Shown here: positions 1 through 8,672 of the stretch, piece by piece
Layout: every line of letters begins with the position of its first letter
Position numbering within the stretch: the first letter of the stretch is position 1
Source of the DNA: Saccoglossus kowalevskii
Taxonomy: Eukaryota > Hemichordata > Enteropneusta > Harrimaniidae
DNA length: 32,598 bases
NCBI RefSeq assembly: GCF_000003605.2
Contig: NW_003122999.1
Coordinates: 1 to 32,598 of the forward strand
Reading direction: 5' to 3'
Notes under the pieces: generated by a model
Databases searched by the model: none
What the model saw: the letters and a program-made list of their open reading frames with translations, nothing else
What the model was told of the DNA's origin: nothing
Program-made: the position numbers and the translations under genes

Positions 1-88
1 CGGAAACATGTTGGTGACGCTGTCGGCACATAGTGGAGTTTGACCTGTTAACTTACCGTGAAAAGTTGTACAAAGTGAACGCAAAGTT
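1..88 (+). repeat. Partial monomer at the left edge (end of unit 0)
   Basis: Only the last 88 bp of a unit are present. It reads CGGAAACATGTTGG where others have CGGAGAACAAGTTGG, and GAAAAGTTGTAC for GAAAAGTCGTAC. CTGTTAACTTACC combines a type II base (CTG) with a type I base (AACTT). Confidence 0.9.
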
Positions 89-1041
89 GTGCAAAGTGAT
101 TACAAAGTTTGTAGATGTATTTGTATGTTTGACCTAAGTTGTTGGCATATAGAAACCCGCAATTGTAAAGTCAAACAAATGAATAAAAGCGAGATGAAAA
201 CAGCCTATATTAGCAGAGTATCACATGAGCTGACTGACCGTAAAGATGATAGAAGCAGCATGCAAAGTTGATAAAAGCGTTCAAAACGTTGGCGGAGTTG
301 CATGTATATATAACCTAAGTCATTGGAATGCCAACCCAGCAGTTAAATTTCGAAAACATTGAGTATATGTCTAGAAAATTCCCGATATGTAAGCAGATTA
401 TCGCAACTGCGAACCGAAAATCGAAGACAAAATGCTTACAAAGTTATGAAAAGCGATTGCAAAGTTTGTAAAATCGTTTGGCAATGTTACATATGATATT
501 ATATTGACGGATTCCATAGTCAAAAGTTCGAAAACGTAAATACACATTTCGCACATTGCCGTTAAAGTAACGTACTATCACTCGAAGCATGTAGAGGTCC
601 TAGGTCAATTCAATAAGTTACTTGTACAAAAGCTATCAAGTTTAAAACAGTTTCAAAAATGAAATAGTCGCTAATTCGAGTATATTTCCAATTACGTAAG
701 CAGTAGTGTGGATAGTTGAAGAGACAAAGTTTAAAGTTAAACTCAATCGGGCATGGTTAGTTCTTGCATGGGAGACTGCCTGAGAAAACCAGCTGAGGAT
801 TTTTTTAGGTTTCATCACATACATATCAAAGATATGAGACAACGTTCGTGCATCTTTTTTTCACTGTGATGTTAATCATTTTTAGTAGAAAGACATGGAA
901 ATTTAGGCTTGTTTTCAAATTCATGAACATTTTTCAATTTCCTTATTATTTTCGGAGAACAAGTTGGTGACGCTGTCGGTACATAGTAGAGTTTGACCAG
1001 TTAACTTACCGTGAAAAGTCGTACAAAGTGAACGCAAAGTT
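89..1041 (+). repeat. Satellite unit 1 (type I, 953 bp)
   Basis: Private bases include GAAGCAGCATG, AACCCAGCAG (others CCCCGCAG), CATTGAGTATATG, GTAAAATCG, GACGGATTCC and GTCCTAGGTC. The 5S-like segment runs 734-799 and has GTTAAACTC rather than GTTAAGCTC; the T-run is 800-806. The hairpin CATATC-AAA-GATATG is at 822-836, with outer arms at 813-819 and 865-871. Confidence 0.95.
103..620 (+). repeat. Decayed sub-repeats of about 160-180 bp inside the monomer (unit 1 example)
   Basis: Three modules can be aligned by eye. CAAAGTT begins at 103, 263 and 439, and the last two continue as GATAAAAGCG and ATGAAAAGCG. CCTAAGT is followed by TTGG at 133 and again at 314, each leading to a CCCGCA-like end about 23 bp on. 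TTCGAAAAC occurs at 349 and 527. Offsets are 160 and 176-181 bp. The monomer probably grew from a shorter repeat of near-nucleosomal length that diverged before the 955-bp unit was amplified. Confidence 0.55.
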
Positions 1042-1061
1042 GTGCAAAGTGATTACAAAGT
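1014..1061 (+). repeat. Helically spaced AAAAGT/CAAAGT motif cluster (unit 2 example)
   Basis: AAAAGT starts at 1014, and CAAAGT starts at 1024, 1035, 1045 and 1056. The spacings are 10, 11, 10 and 11 bp, about one helical turn. The same layout is at 61, 71, 82, 92 and 103 in unit 1 and in nearly all units. Units 8, 9, 23 and 33 change the second CAAAGT to CTAAGT, and unit 7 changes the third to CAACGT. Short A-runs in helical phase favour DNA curvature, and a repeated 6-mer on one face could also be a protein-binding array. Both readings are inference. Confidence 0.7.
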
Positions 1062-1996
1062 TTGTAGATGTATTTGTATGTTTGACCTAAGTTGTTGGCA
1101 TATAGAAACCCGCAATTGTAAAGTCAAACAAATGAATAAAAGCGAGATGAAAACAGCCTATATTAGCAGAGTATCACATGAGCTGACTGACCATAAAGAT
1201 GATAGAAACAGGATGCAAAGTTGATAAAAGCGTTCTAAACGTTGGCGGAGTTGCATGTATATATAACATAAGTCATTGGAATGCCATCCCCGCAGTTAAA
1301 TTTCGAAAACATTAAGTATATGTTTAGAAAATCTCCGATATGTAAGCAGATTATCGCAACTGCGAACCGAAAATCGAAGACAAACTGCTTACAAAGTTAT
1401 GAAAAGCGATTGCAAAGTTTGTAGATTCGTTTGGCAATGTTACATATGATATTATATTGACGGGTTCCATAGTCAAAAGTTCGAAAACGTAAATACATAT
1501 TTCGCACATTGCCGTTAAAGTAGCGTACTATCACTCGGAGCATGTAGAGGTCATAGATCAATTCAAGAATTTACTTGTACAAAAGCTATCAAGTTTAATA
1601 CAGTTTCAAATATGAAAATAGTCGTTAATTCGAGTATATTTCCAATTACGTAAGCAGTAGTGTGGGTAGGTGAAGAGACAAAGTTTAAAGTTAAACTCAA
1701 TCGGGCATGGTTAGTTCTTGCATGGGAGACTGCCTGCGAAAACCAGCTGAGGATTTTTTTTAGGTTTCATCACATACATATCAAAGATATGAGACAACGT
1801 TCGTGCATCTTTTTTTCACTGTGATGTTAATCATTTTTAGTAGAAAGACATGGAAATTTAGGCTTGTTTTCAAATTCATGAACATTTTTCAATTTCCTTA
1901 TTATTTTCGGAGAACAAGTTGGTGACGCTGTCGGTACATAGTGGAGTTTGACCAGTTAACTTACCGTGAAAAGTCGTACAAAGTGAACGCAAAGTT
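1042..1996 (+). repeat. Satellite unit 2 (type I, 955 bp)
   Basis: Private bases include AACAGGATGC, ATAACATAAG, GCCATCCCCG, AAAATCTCCG, CAAGAATTTAC and CTGCGAAAACC. CGTTCTAAACG is shared with unit 5. The 5S-like segment is 1688-1753 and the T-run 1754-1761. Confidence 0.95.
1768..1826. other. Nested inverted repeat downstream of the T-run (unit 2 example)
   Basis: The outer arms are CATCACA at 1768-1774 and TGTGATG at 1820-1826, exact complements. Inside is a tight hairpin, CATATC at 1777-1782 and GATATG at 1786-1791 with an AAA loop. A second T-run (1810-1816) lies between inner and outer arms. Type II units carry CATCACTTA, which leaves six outer pairs. The inner hairpin is kept in nearly all units; unit 12 has a two-base loop. 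It could form a cruciform or an RNA hairpin just past the Pol III-type terminator. Confidence 0.65.
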
Positions 1997-2641
1997 GTGC
2001 AAAGTGATTACAAAGTTTGTAGATGTATTTGTATGTTTGACCTAAGTAGTTGGCATATAGAAACCCGCAATTGTAAAGTCAAACAAATGAATAAAAGCGA
2101 GATGAAAACAGCCTATATTAGCAGAGTATCACATGAGCTGACTGACCATAAAGATGATAGAAATAGCATGCAAAGTTGATAAAAGCGTTCAAAACGTTGG
2201 CGGAGTTGCATGTATATATAACCTAAGTCATTGGAATGCCAACCCCGCAGTTAAATTTCGAAAACATTAAGTATATGTCTAGAAAATTCCCGATATGTAA
2301 GCAGATTATCGCAACTGCGAACCGAAAATCGAAGACAAACTGCTTACAAAGTTATGAAAAGCGATTGCAAAGTTTGTAGATTCGTTTGGCAATGTTACAT
2401 ATGATATTATATTGACGGGTTCCATAGTCAAAAGTTCGAAAACGTAAATACATATTTCGCACATTGCCGTTAAAGTAGCATACTATCACTCGGAGCATGT
2501 AGAGGTCATAGGTCAATTCAAGAAGTTACTTGTACAAAAGCTATCAAGTTTAAAACAGTTTCAAATATGAAATAGTCGTTAATTCGAGTATATTTCCAAT
2601 TACGTAAGCAGTAGTGTGGGTAGGTGAAGAGACAAAGTTTA

Positions 2642-2707
2642 AAGTTAAGCTCAATCGGGCATGGTTAGTTCTTGCATGGGAGACTGCCTGAGAAAACCAG
2701 CTGGGGA
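2642..2707 (+). pseudogene. 5S rRNA-derived segment (3' half with internal promoter), type I example in unit 3
   Basis: The segment begins AAGTTAAGC, continues with TCGGGCATGGTTAGT and CTTGCATGGGAGACTGCCTG, and ends GAGAAAACCAGCTGGGG. It aligns without gaps to the 3' half of animal 5S rRNA. By hand against the vertebrate-type 5S I remember, about 46 of 57 positions agree. The parts covered are box A (about nt 50-64 of 5S), the intermediate element and box C (about nt 80-97), which TFIIIA binds and which direct RNA polymerase III. Box C differs at only a few bases, and GGGAGAC is intact. The first 48 nt of 5S are not recognisable upstream, so no working ribosomal 5S RNA can come from this copy. 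A T-run follows directly. The same segment occurs once per unit at about +645 to +710 from the unit start. The alternative is a 5S-headed SINE, but the tandem layout fits a decayed 5S rDNA repeat better. Origin is fairly sure; transcription is unknown. Confidence 0.85.
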
Positions 2708-2714
2708 TTTTTTT
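2708..2714 (+). terminator. T-run acting like a Pol III terminator after the 5S-like segment (unit 3)
   Basis: Seven T follow the 5S-like segment on its sense strand, where a 5S gene has its terminator. RNA polymerase III stops at runs of four or more T. Equivalent runs lie in every unit and vary from 7 to 14 T. Termination here is inferred from position and sequence only. Confidence 0.6.
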
Positions 2715-2951
2715 AGGTTTCATCACATACATATCAAAGATATGAGACAACGTTCGTGCATCTTTTTTTCACTGTGATGTTAACCATTTTTTAGTAGAAA
2801 GACATGGAAATTTTAGGCTTGTTTTCAAATTCATGAACATTTTTCAATTTCCTTATTATTTTCGGAGAACAAGTTGGTGACGCTGTCGGTACATAGTGGA
2901 GTTTGACCAGTTAACTTACCGTGAAAAGTCGTACAAAGTGAACGCAAAGTT

Positions 2952-3907
2952 GTGCAAAGTGATTACAAAGTTTGTAGATGTATTTGTATGTTTGACCTAA
3001 GTTGTTGGCATATAGAAACCCGCAATTGTAAAGTAAAACAAATGAATAAAAGCGAGATGAAAACAGCCTATATTAGCAGAGTATCACATGAGCTGACTGA
3101 CCGTAAAGATGATAGAAACAGCATGCAAAGTTGATAAAAGCGTTCAAAACGTTGGCGGAGTTGCATGTATATATAACCTAAGTCTTTGGAATGCCAACCC
3201 CGCAGTTAAATTTAGAAAACATTAAGTATATGTCTAGAAAATTCCCGATATGTAAGCAGATTATCGCAACTGCGAACCGAAAATCGAAGACAAAATGCTT
3301 ACAAAGTTATGAAAAGCGATTGCAAAGTTTGTAGAATCGTTTGGCAATGTTACATATGATATTATATTGACGGGTTCCATAGTGAAAAGTCGAAAATGTA
3401 AATACATATTTCGCACATTGCCGTTAAAGTAGCGTACTATCACTCGGAGCATGTAGAGGTCATAGGTCAATTCAAGAAAGTTACTTGTACAAAAGCTATC
3501 AAGTTTGAAACAGTTTCAAAAATGAAAATAGTCGCTAATTCGAGAGTATTTGAAATTACGTAAGCAGTAGTGTGGGTAGGTGAAGAGACCAAGTTTAAAG
3601 TTAAACTCAATCGGGCATGGTTAGTTCTTGCATGGGAGACTGCCTGAGAAAACCAGCTGGGGATTTTTTTTTGGTTTCATCACATACATATCAAAGATAT
3701 GAGACAACGTTGGTGCATCTTTTTTTTCACTGTGATGTTAATCATTTTTAGTAGAAAGACATGGAAATCTAGGCTTGTTTTCAAATTCATGAACATTTTT
3801 CAATTTCCCAATTATTTTCGGAGAACAAGTTGGTGACGCTGTCGGCACATAGTGGAGTTTGACCAGTTAACTTACCGTGAAAAGTCGTACAAAGTGAACG
3901 CAAAGTT
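2952..3907 (+). repeat. Satellite unit 4 (type I, 956 bp)
   Basis: Private bases include GTCTTTGG, TTTAGAAAAC, GTGAAAAGTCGAAAATG, GTTTGAAACAG, GAGAGTATTTG and GTTGGTGCATC. GTGAAAAG here is shared with units 6 and 7. The 5S-like segment is 3598-3663 and the T-run 3664-3672. Confidence 0.95.
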
Positions 3908-4848
3908 GTGCAAAGTGATTACAAAGTTTGTAGATGTATTTGTATGTTTGACCTAAGTTGTTGGCATATAGAAACCCGCAATTGTAAAGTCACACAAATG
4001 AATAAAAGCGAGATGAAAACAGCCTATATTAGCAGAGTATCACATGAGCTGACTGACCATAAAGATGATAGAAACAGCATGCAAAGTTGATAAAAGCGTT
4101 CTAAACGTTGGCGGAGTTGCATGTATATATAACCTAAGTCATTGGAATGCCAACCCCGCAGTTAAATTTCGAAAACATTAAGTATATGTCTAGAAAATTC
4201 CCGATATGTAAGCAGATTATCGCAACTGCGAACCGAAAATCGAAGACAAACTGCTTACAAAGTTATGAAAAGCGATTGCAAAGTTTGTAGATTCGTTTGG
4301 CAATGTTACATATGATATTATATTGACGGGTTCCATAGTCAAAAGTTCGAAAACGTAAATATTGCCGTTAAAGTAGCGTACTATCACTCGGAGCATGTAG
4401 AGGTCAAAGGTCAATTCAAGAAGTTACTTGTACAAAAGCTATCAAGTTTAAAACAGTTTCAAAAATGAAATTGTCGCTAATTCGAGTATATTTCAAATTA
4501 CGTAAGCAGTAGTGTGGGTAGGTGAAGAGACAAAGTTTAAAGTTAAGCTCAATCGGGCATGGTTAGTTCTTGCAATGGAGACAGCCTGAGAAAACCAGCT
4601 GGGGATTTTTTTTGGTTTCATCACATACATATCAAAGATATGAGACAACGTTCGTGCATCTTTTTTTTCACTGTGATGTTAATCATTTTTAGTAGAAAGA
4701 CATGGAAATCTAAGCTTGTTTTCAAATTCATGAACATTTTTCAATTTCCCTATTATTTTCGGAGAACAAGATGGTGACGCTGTCGGCACATAGTGGAGTT
4801 TGACCAGTTAACTTACCGTGAAAAGTCGTACAAAGTGAACGCAAAGTT
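3908..4848 (+). repeat. Satellite unit 5 (type I, shortest full unit, 941 bp)
   Basis: A 13-bp deletion at 4360/4361 removes the stretch containing TTTCGCAC between AACGTAAAT and ATTGCCG. Short AT repeats at both edges suggest slippage or end joining. The 5S-like segment (4540-4605) has a private GCAATGGAGACAGCC in place of GCATGGGAGACTGCC, which damages box C. The T-run is 4606-4613. Confidence 0.95.
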
Positions 4849-5800
4849 GTGCAAAGTGATTACAAAGTTTGTAGATGTATTTGTATGTTTGACCTAAGTT
4901 GTTGGCATATAGAAACCCGCAATTGTAAAGTCAAACAAATGAATAAAAGCGAGATGAAAACAGCCTATATTAGCAGAGTATCACATGAGCTGACTGACCG
5001 TAAAGATGATAGAAACAGCATGCAAAGTTGATAAAAGCGTTCAAAACGTTGGCGGAGTTGCATGTATATATAACCTAAGTCATTGGAATGCCAACCCCGC
5101 AGTTAAATTTCGAAAACATTAAGTATATGTCTAGAAAATTCCCGATATGTAAGCAGATTATCGCAACTGCGAACCGAAAATCGAAGACAAAATGCTTACA
5201 AAGTTATGAAAAGCGATTGCAAAGTTTGTAGAATCGTTTGGCAATGTTACAAATGATATTATATTGACGGGTTCCATAGTGAAAAGTTCGAAAATGTAAA
5301 TACATATTTCGCACATTGCCGTTAAAGTAGCGTACTATCACTGGGAGCATGTAGAGGTCATAGGTCAATTCAAGAAGTTACTTGTACAAAAGCTATCAAG
5401 TTTAAAACAGTTTCAAAAATGAAATAGTCGCTAATTCGAGTATACTTCAAATTACGTAAGCAGTAGTGTGGGTAGGTGAAGAGACAATGTTTAAAGTTAA
5501 GCTCAATCGGGCATGGTTAGTTCTTGCATGGGAGACTGCCTGAGAAAACCAGCTGGGGTTTTTTTGCTTTCATCACACACATATCAAAGATATGAGACAA
5601 CGTTCGTGCATCTTTTTTTTCTCTGTGATGTTAATCATTTTTAGTAGAAAGACATGGAAATTTAGGCTTGTTTTCAAATTCATGAACATTTTTCAATTTC
5701 CTTATTATTTTCGGAGAACAAGTTGGTGACGCTGTCGGCACATAGTGCAGTTTGACCAGTTAACTTACCGTGAAAAGTCGTACAAAGTGAACGCAAAGTT
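4849..5800 (+). repeat. Satellite unit 6 (type I, 952 bp)
   Basis: TACAAATGATATT, TATACTTCAAAT, GACAATGTTT and the stretch GGGGTTTTTTTGCTTTC are shared with unit 7 only, so these two are a recent pair. The 5S-like segment is 5494-5558 and the T-run 5559-5565. Private bases are CACTGGGAGC and TTCTCTGTG. Confidence 0.95.
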
Positions 5801-6753
5801 GTGCAACGTGATTACAAAGTTTGTAGATGCATTTGTATGTTTGACCTAAGTTGTTGGCATATAGAAACCCGCAATTGTAAAGTCAAACAAATGAATAAAA
5901 GCGAGATGAAAACAGCCTATATTAGCAGAGTATCACATGAGCTGACTGACCGTAAAGATGATAGAAACAGCATGCAAAGTTGATAAAAGCGTTCAAAACG
6001 TTGGCGGAGTTGCATGTATATATAACCTAAGTCATTGGAATGCCAACCCCGCAGTTAAATTTCGAAAACATTAAGTATATGTCTAGAAAATTCCCGATAT
6101 GTAAGCAGATTATCGCAACTGCGAACCGAAAATCGAAGACAAAATGCTTACAAAGTTATGAAAAGCGATTGCAAAGTTTGTAGAATCGTTTGGCAATGTT
6201 ACAAATGATATTATATTGACGGGTTCCATAGTGAAAAGTTCGAAAACGTAAATACATGTTTCGCACATTGCCGTTAAAGTGGCGTACTATCTCTCGGAGC
6301 ATGTAGAGGTCATAGGTCAATTAAAGAAGTTACTTGTACAAACGCTATCAAGTTTAAAACAGTTTCAAAAATGAAAAAGTCGCTAATTCGAGTATACTTC
6401 AAATTACGTAAGCAGTAGTGTGGGTAGGTGAAGAGACAATGTTTAAAGTTAAGCTCAATCGGGCATGGTTAGTTCTTGCATGGGAGACTGCCTGAGAAAA
6501 CCAGCTGGGGTTTTTTTGCTTTCATCACACACATATCAAAGATATGAGACAACGTTCGTGCATCTTTTTTTTCACTGTGATGTAAATTATTTTTAGTAGA
6601 AAGACATGGAAATTTAGGCTTGTTTCCAAATTCATGAACATTTTTCCAATTTCCCTATTATTTTCGGAGATCAAGTTGGTGACGCTGTCGGCACATAGTG
6701 GGGTTTGACCTGTTAAGTTACCGTGAAAAGTCGTACAAAGTGAACGCTAAGTT
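5801..6753 (+). repeat. Satellite unit 7 (type I to II switch, 953 bp)
   Basis: The unit is type I up to the hairpin at about 6532 and type II from GATGTAAATTA at about 6580. The third phased motif reads CAACGT instead of CAAAGT at the unit start. Private bases are GATGCATTTG, TACATGTTTCG, GTGGCGTAC and CTATCTCTCGG. The 5S-like segment is 6446-6510 and the T-run 6511-6517. Confidence 0.95.
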
Positions 6754-7711
6754 GTGCAAAGTGATCACAAAGTTTGTAGATGTATTTGTATGTTTGCCCT
6801 AAGTTGTTGGCATATAGAAACCCGCAATTGTAAAGTCAAACAAATGAATAAAAGCGAGATGAAAACAGCCTATATTAACAGAGTATCACATGAGCTGACT
6901 TGACCGTAAAGATGATAGAAACAGCATGCAAAGTTGATAAAAGCGTTCAAAACGTTGGCGGAGTTGCATGTATATATAACCTAAGTCATTGCAATGCCAA
7001 CCCCGCAGTTAAATTTCGAAAACATTAAGTATATGTCTAGAAAATTCCCGATATGTAAGCAGATTATCGCCACTGCGAACCGAAAATCGAAGACAAACTG
7101 CTTACAAAGTTATAAAAAGCGATTGCAAAGTTTGTAGATTCGTTTGGCAATGTTACATATGATATTATATTGACGGGTTCCATAGTCAAAAGCTCGAAAA
7201 CGTAAATATATATATCGCACATTGCCGTTAAAGTAGCGTACTATCACTCGGGGAGCAAGTAGAGGTCATTGGTCAATTCAAGAAGATACTTGTACAAATG
7301 CTATCAAGTTTAAAACAGTTTCAAAAATGAAATAGCCGCCAGTTTGAGTATATTTCAAATTACCTAAGCAGTAGTGTTGGTAGTTGAAGAGACTAAGTTT
7401 AAAGTTAAGCTCAATCGGGCATGGTTAGTTCTTGCATGGGAGACTGCCTGAAAAAACAGCTGGGGATTTTTTTTTGATTTCGTCACATGCATATCAAAGA
7501 TATGAGACAACGTTCGTGCATCTTTTTTTTCACTGTGATGTAAATTATTTTTAGTAGAAAGACATGGAAATTTAGGCTTGTTTCCAAATTCATGAACATT
7601 TTTCCAATTTCCCTATTATTTTCGGAGATCAAGTTGGTGACGCTGTCGGCACATAGTGGGGTTTGACCTGTTAAGTTACCGTGAAAAGTCGTACAAAGTG
7701 AACGCTAAGTT
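6754..7711 (+). repeat. Satellite unit 8 (type II mosaic, 958 bp)
   Basis: It carries a rare haplotype: GAACGCTAAG just before the register point, CTGACTTGACC with an extra T, AAGCTCGAAAAC, TATATATATCGC, CTCGGGGAGCAAGTAG, GTCATTGGTC and GAAGATACTTGTACAAATGC. Unit 23 repeats this haplotype and unit 9 shares its first part. The 5S-like segment is 7402-7466 and the T-run 7467-7475. Confidence 0.95.
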
Positions 7712-8672
7712 GTGCAAAGTGATCACAAAGTTTGTAGATGTATTTGTATGTTTGCCCTAAGTTGTTGGCATATAGAAACCCGCAATTGTAAAGTCAAACA
7801 AATGAATAAAAGCGAGATGAAAACAGCCTATATTAACAGAGTATCACATGAGCTGACTTGACCGTAAAGATGATAGAAACAGCATGCAAAGTTGATAAAA
7901 GCGTTCAAAACGTTGGCGGAGTTGCATGTATATATAACCTAAGTCATTGCAATGCCAACCCCGCAGTTAAATTTCGAAAACATTAAGTATATGTCTAGAA
8001 AATTCCCGATATGTAAGCAGATTATCGCCACTGCGAACCGAAAATCGAAGACAAACTGCTTACAAAGTTATAAAAAGCGATTGCAAAGTTTGTAGATTCG
8101 TTTGGCAATGTTACATATGATATTATATTGTCGGGTTCCATAGTCAAAAGTTCGAAAACGTAAATATATATTTCGCACATTGCCGTTAAAGTAGCGTACT
8201 ATCAGTCGTAGCATGTAGAGGTCATAGGTCAATTCAAGAAGTTACTTGTACAAACGCTATCAAGTTTAATTTAAAACAGTTTCAAAAATGAAATAGCCGC
8301 CAGTTTGAGTATATTTCATATTACCTAAGCAGTAGTGTTGGTAGTTGAAGAGACAAAGTTTAAAGTTAAGCTCAATCGGGCATGGTTAGTTCTTGCATGG
8401 GAGACTGCCTGAAAAAACAGCTGGGGATTTTTTTTTGATTTCATCACATACATATCAAAGATATGAGACAACGTTCGTACATCTTTTTTTTCACTGTGAT
8501 GTAAATTATTTTTAGTAGAAAGACATGGAAATTTAGGCTTGTTTCCAAATTCATGAACATTTTTCCAATTTCCCTATTATTTTCAGAGATCAAGTTTTTG
8601 ACGCTGTCGGCTCATAGTGGGGTTTGACCTGTTAAGTTACCGTGAAAAGTCGTACAAAGTGAACGCAAAGTT
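7712..8672 (+). repeat. Satellite unit 9 (type II mosaic, 961 bp)
   Basis: Bases 7490-8130 are identical to 6532-7172, covering the end of the previous unit and the first part of this one. After TTGTCGGG the match with unit 8 ends, and the unit resembles unit 10, with the 5-bp extension GTTTAATTTAAAAC and TTTCATATTACC. The 5S-like segment is 8363-8427 and the T-run 8428-8436. Confidence 0.95.

Larger units (their letters stand above)
1997..2951 (+). repeat. Satellite unit 3 (type I, 955 bp)
   Basis: This is close to the type I consensus. Private bases are CTAAGTAGTTGG, AAATAGCATG and AGTAGCATAC. It carries GTTAAGCTC in the 5S-like segment (2642-2707) and a seven-T run at 2708-2714, making it the cleanest type I example. 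Confidence 0.95.
1..6560 (+). repeat. Left block of type I monomers (units 1-7)
   Basis: These units share a set of diagnostic bases: GATTACAAAG, GTTTGACCTAAG, ATTGGAATGCC, ATCGCAACTGCG, GTTATGAAAAG, AACGTAAATACA, ATCACTCGG, GTCGCTAATTCG, CCAGCTGGGG, GATGTTAATCA, TTTTCAAATTC and GGAGAACAAG. Each site differs in type II. Private substitutions are frequent, which suggests an older and less recently homogenised part of the array. The switch to type II falls in unit 7 between about 6532 and 6585. Confidence 0.85.

Noticed and set aside
229-262. Hammerhead-ribozyme-like core (CTGACTGA ... GAAAC), since invertebrate satellites often carry one
   Set aside because: The core needs CTGANGA and here has an extra base; the three stems cannot be drawn. 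A reverse-strand GTGATGA next to the hairpin also lacks the required C and stem II.
89-271. A 60-residue open frame recurring in the same place in most units on the + strand
   Set aside because: It starts at GTG, has no family resemblance, and overlaps the phased CAAAGT cluster. It is broken by an extra T in units 8, 9, 23 and 33 and by deletions in unit 34. Its recurrence follows from the tandem repeat, not from coding constraint.
305-313. TATATATAA as a Pol II TATA box, and AATAAA at 182-187 as a poly(A) signal
   Set aside because: Both are short AT-rich words expected in such DNA. There is no gene for them to serve, and the order is wrong for one transcript.
474-537. tRNA-like A box (TGGCAATGTTAC) and B box (GTTCGAAAAC) about 35 bp apart
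   Set aside because: Both boxes miss key bases and no cloverleaf can be formed. The TTCGAAAAC part is explained by the internal sub-repeats.
734-806. A functional 5S rRNA gene
   Set aside because: The 5' 48 nt of 5S are missing and box A/IE carry changes, so a proper 5S fold cannot form. I call it a pseudogene fragment only.
2639-2657. CENP-B box-like 17-mer (G-TTAA-GCTC-A-AT-CGGG-C)
   Set aside because: Seven of the nine essential positions fit, but by rough estimate one or more such matches are expected by chance per monomer on two strands. TTCG is replaced by TTAA, and the site lies inside the 5S-like segment, which explains it.
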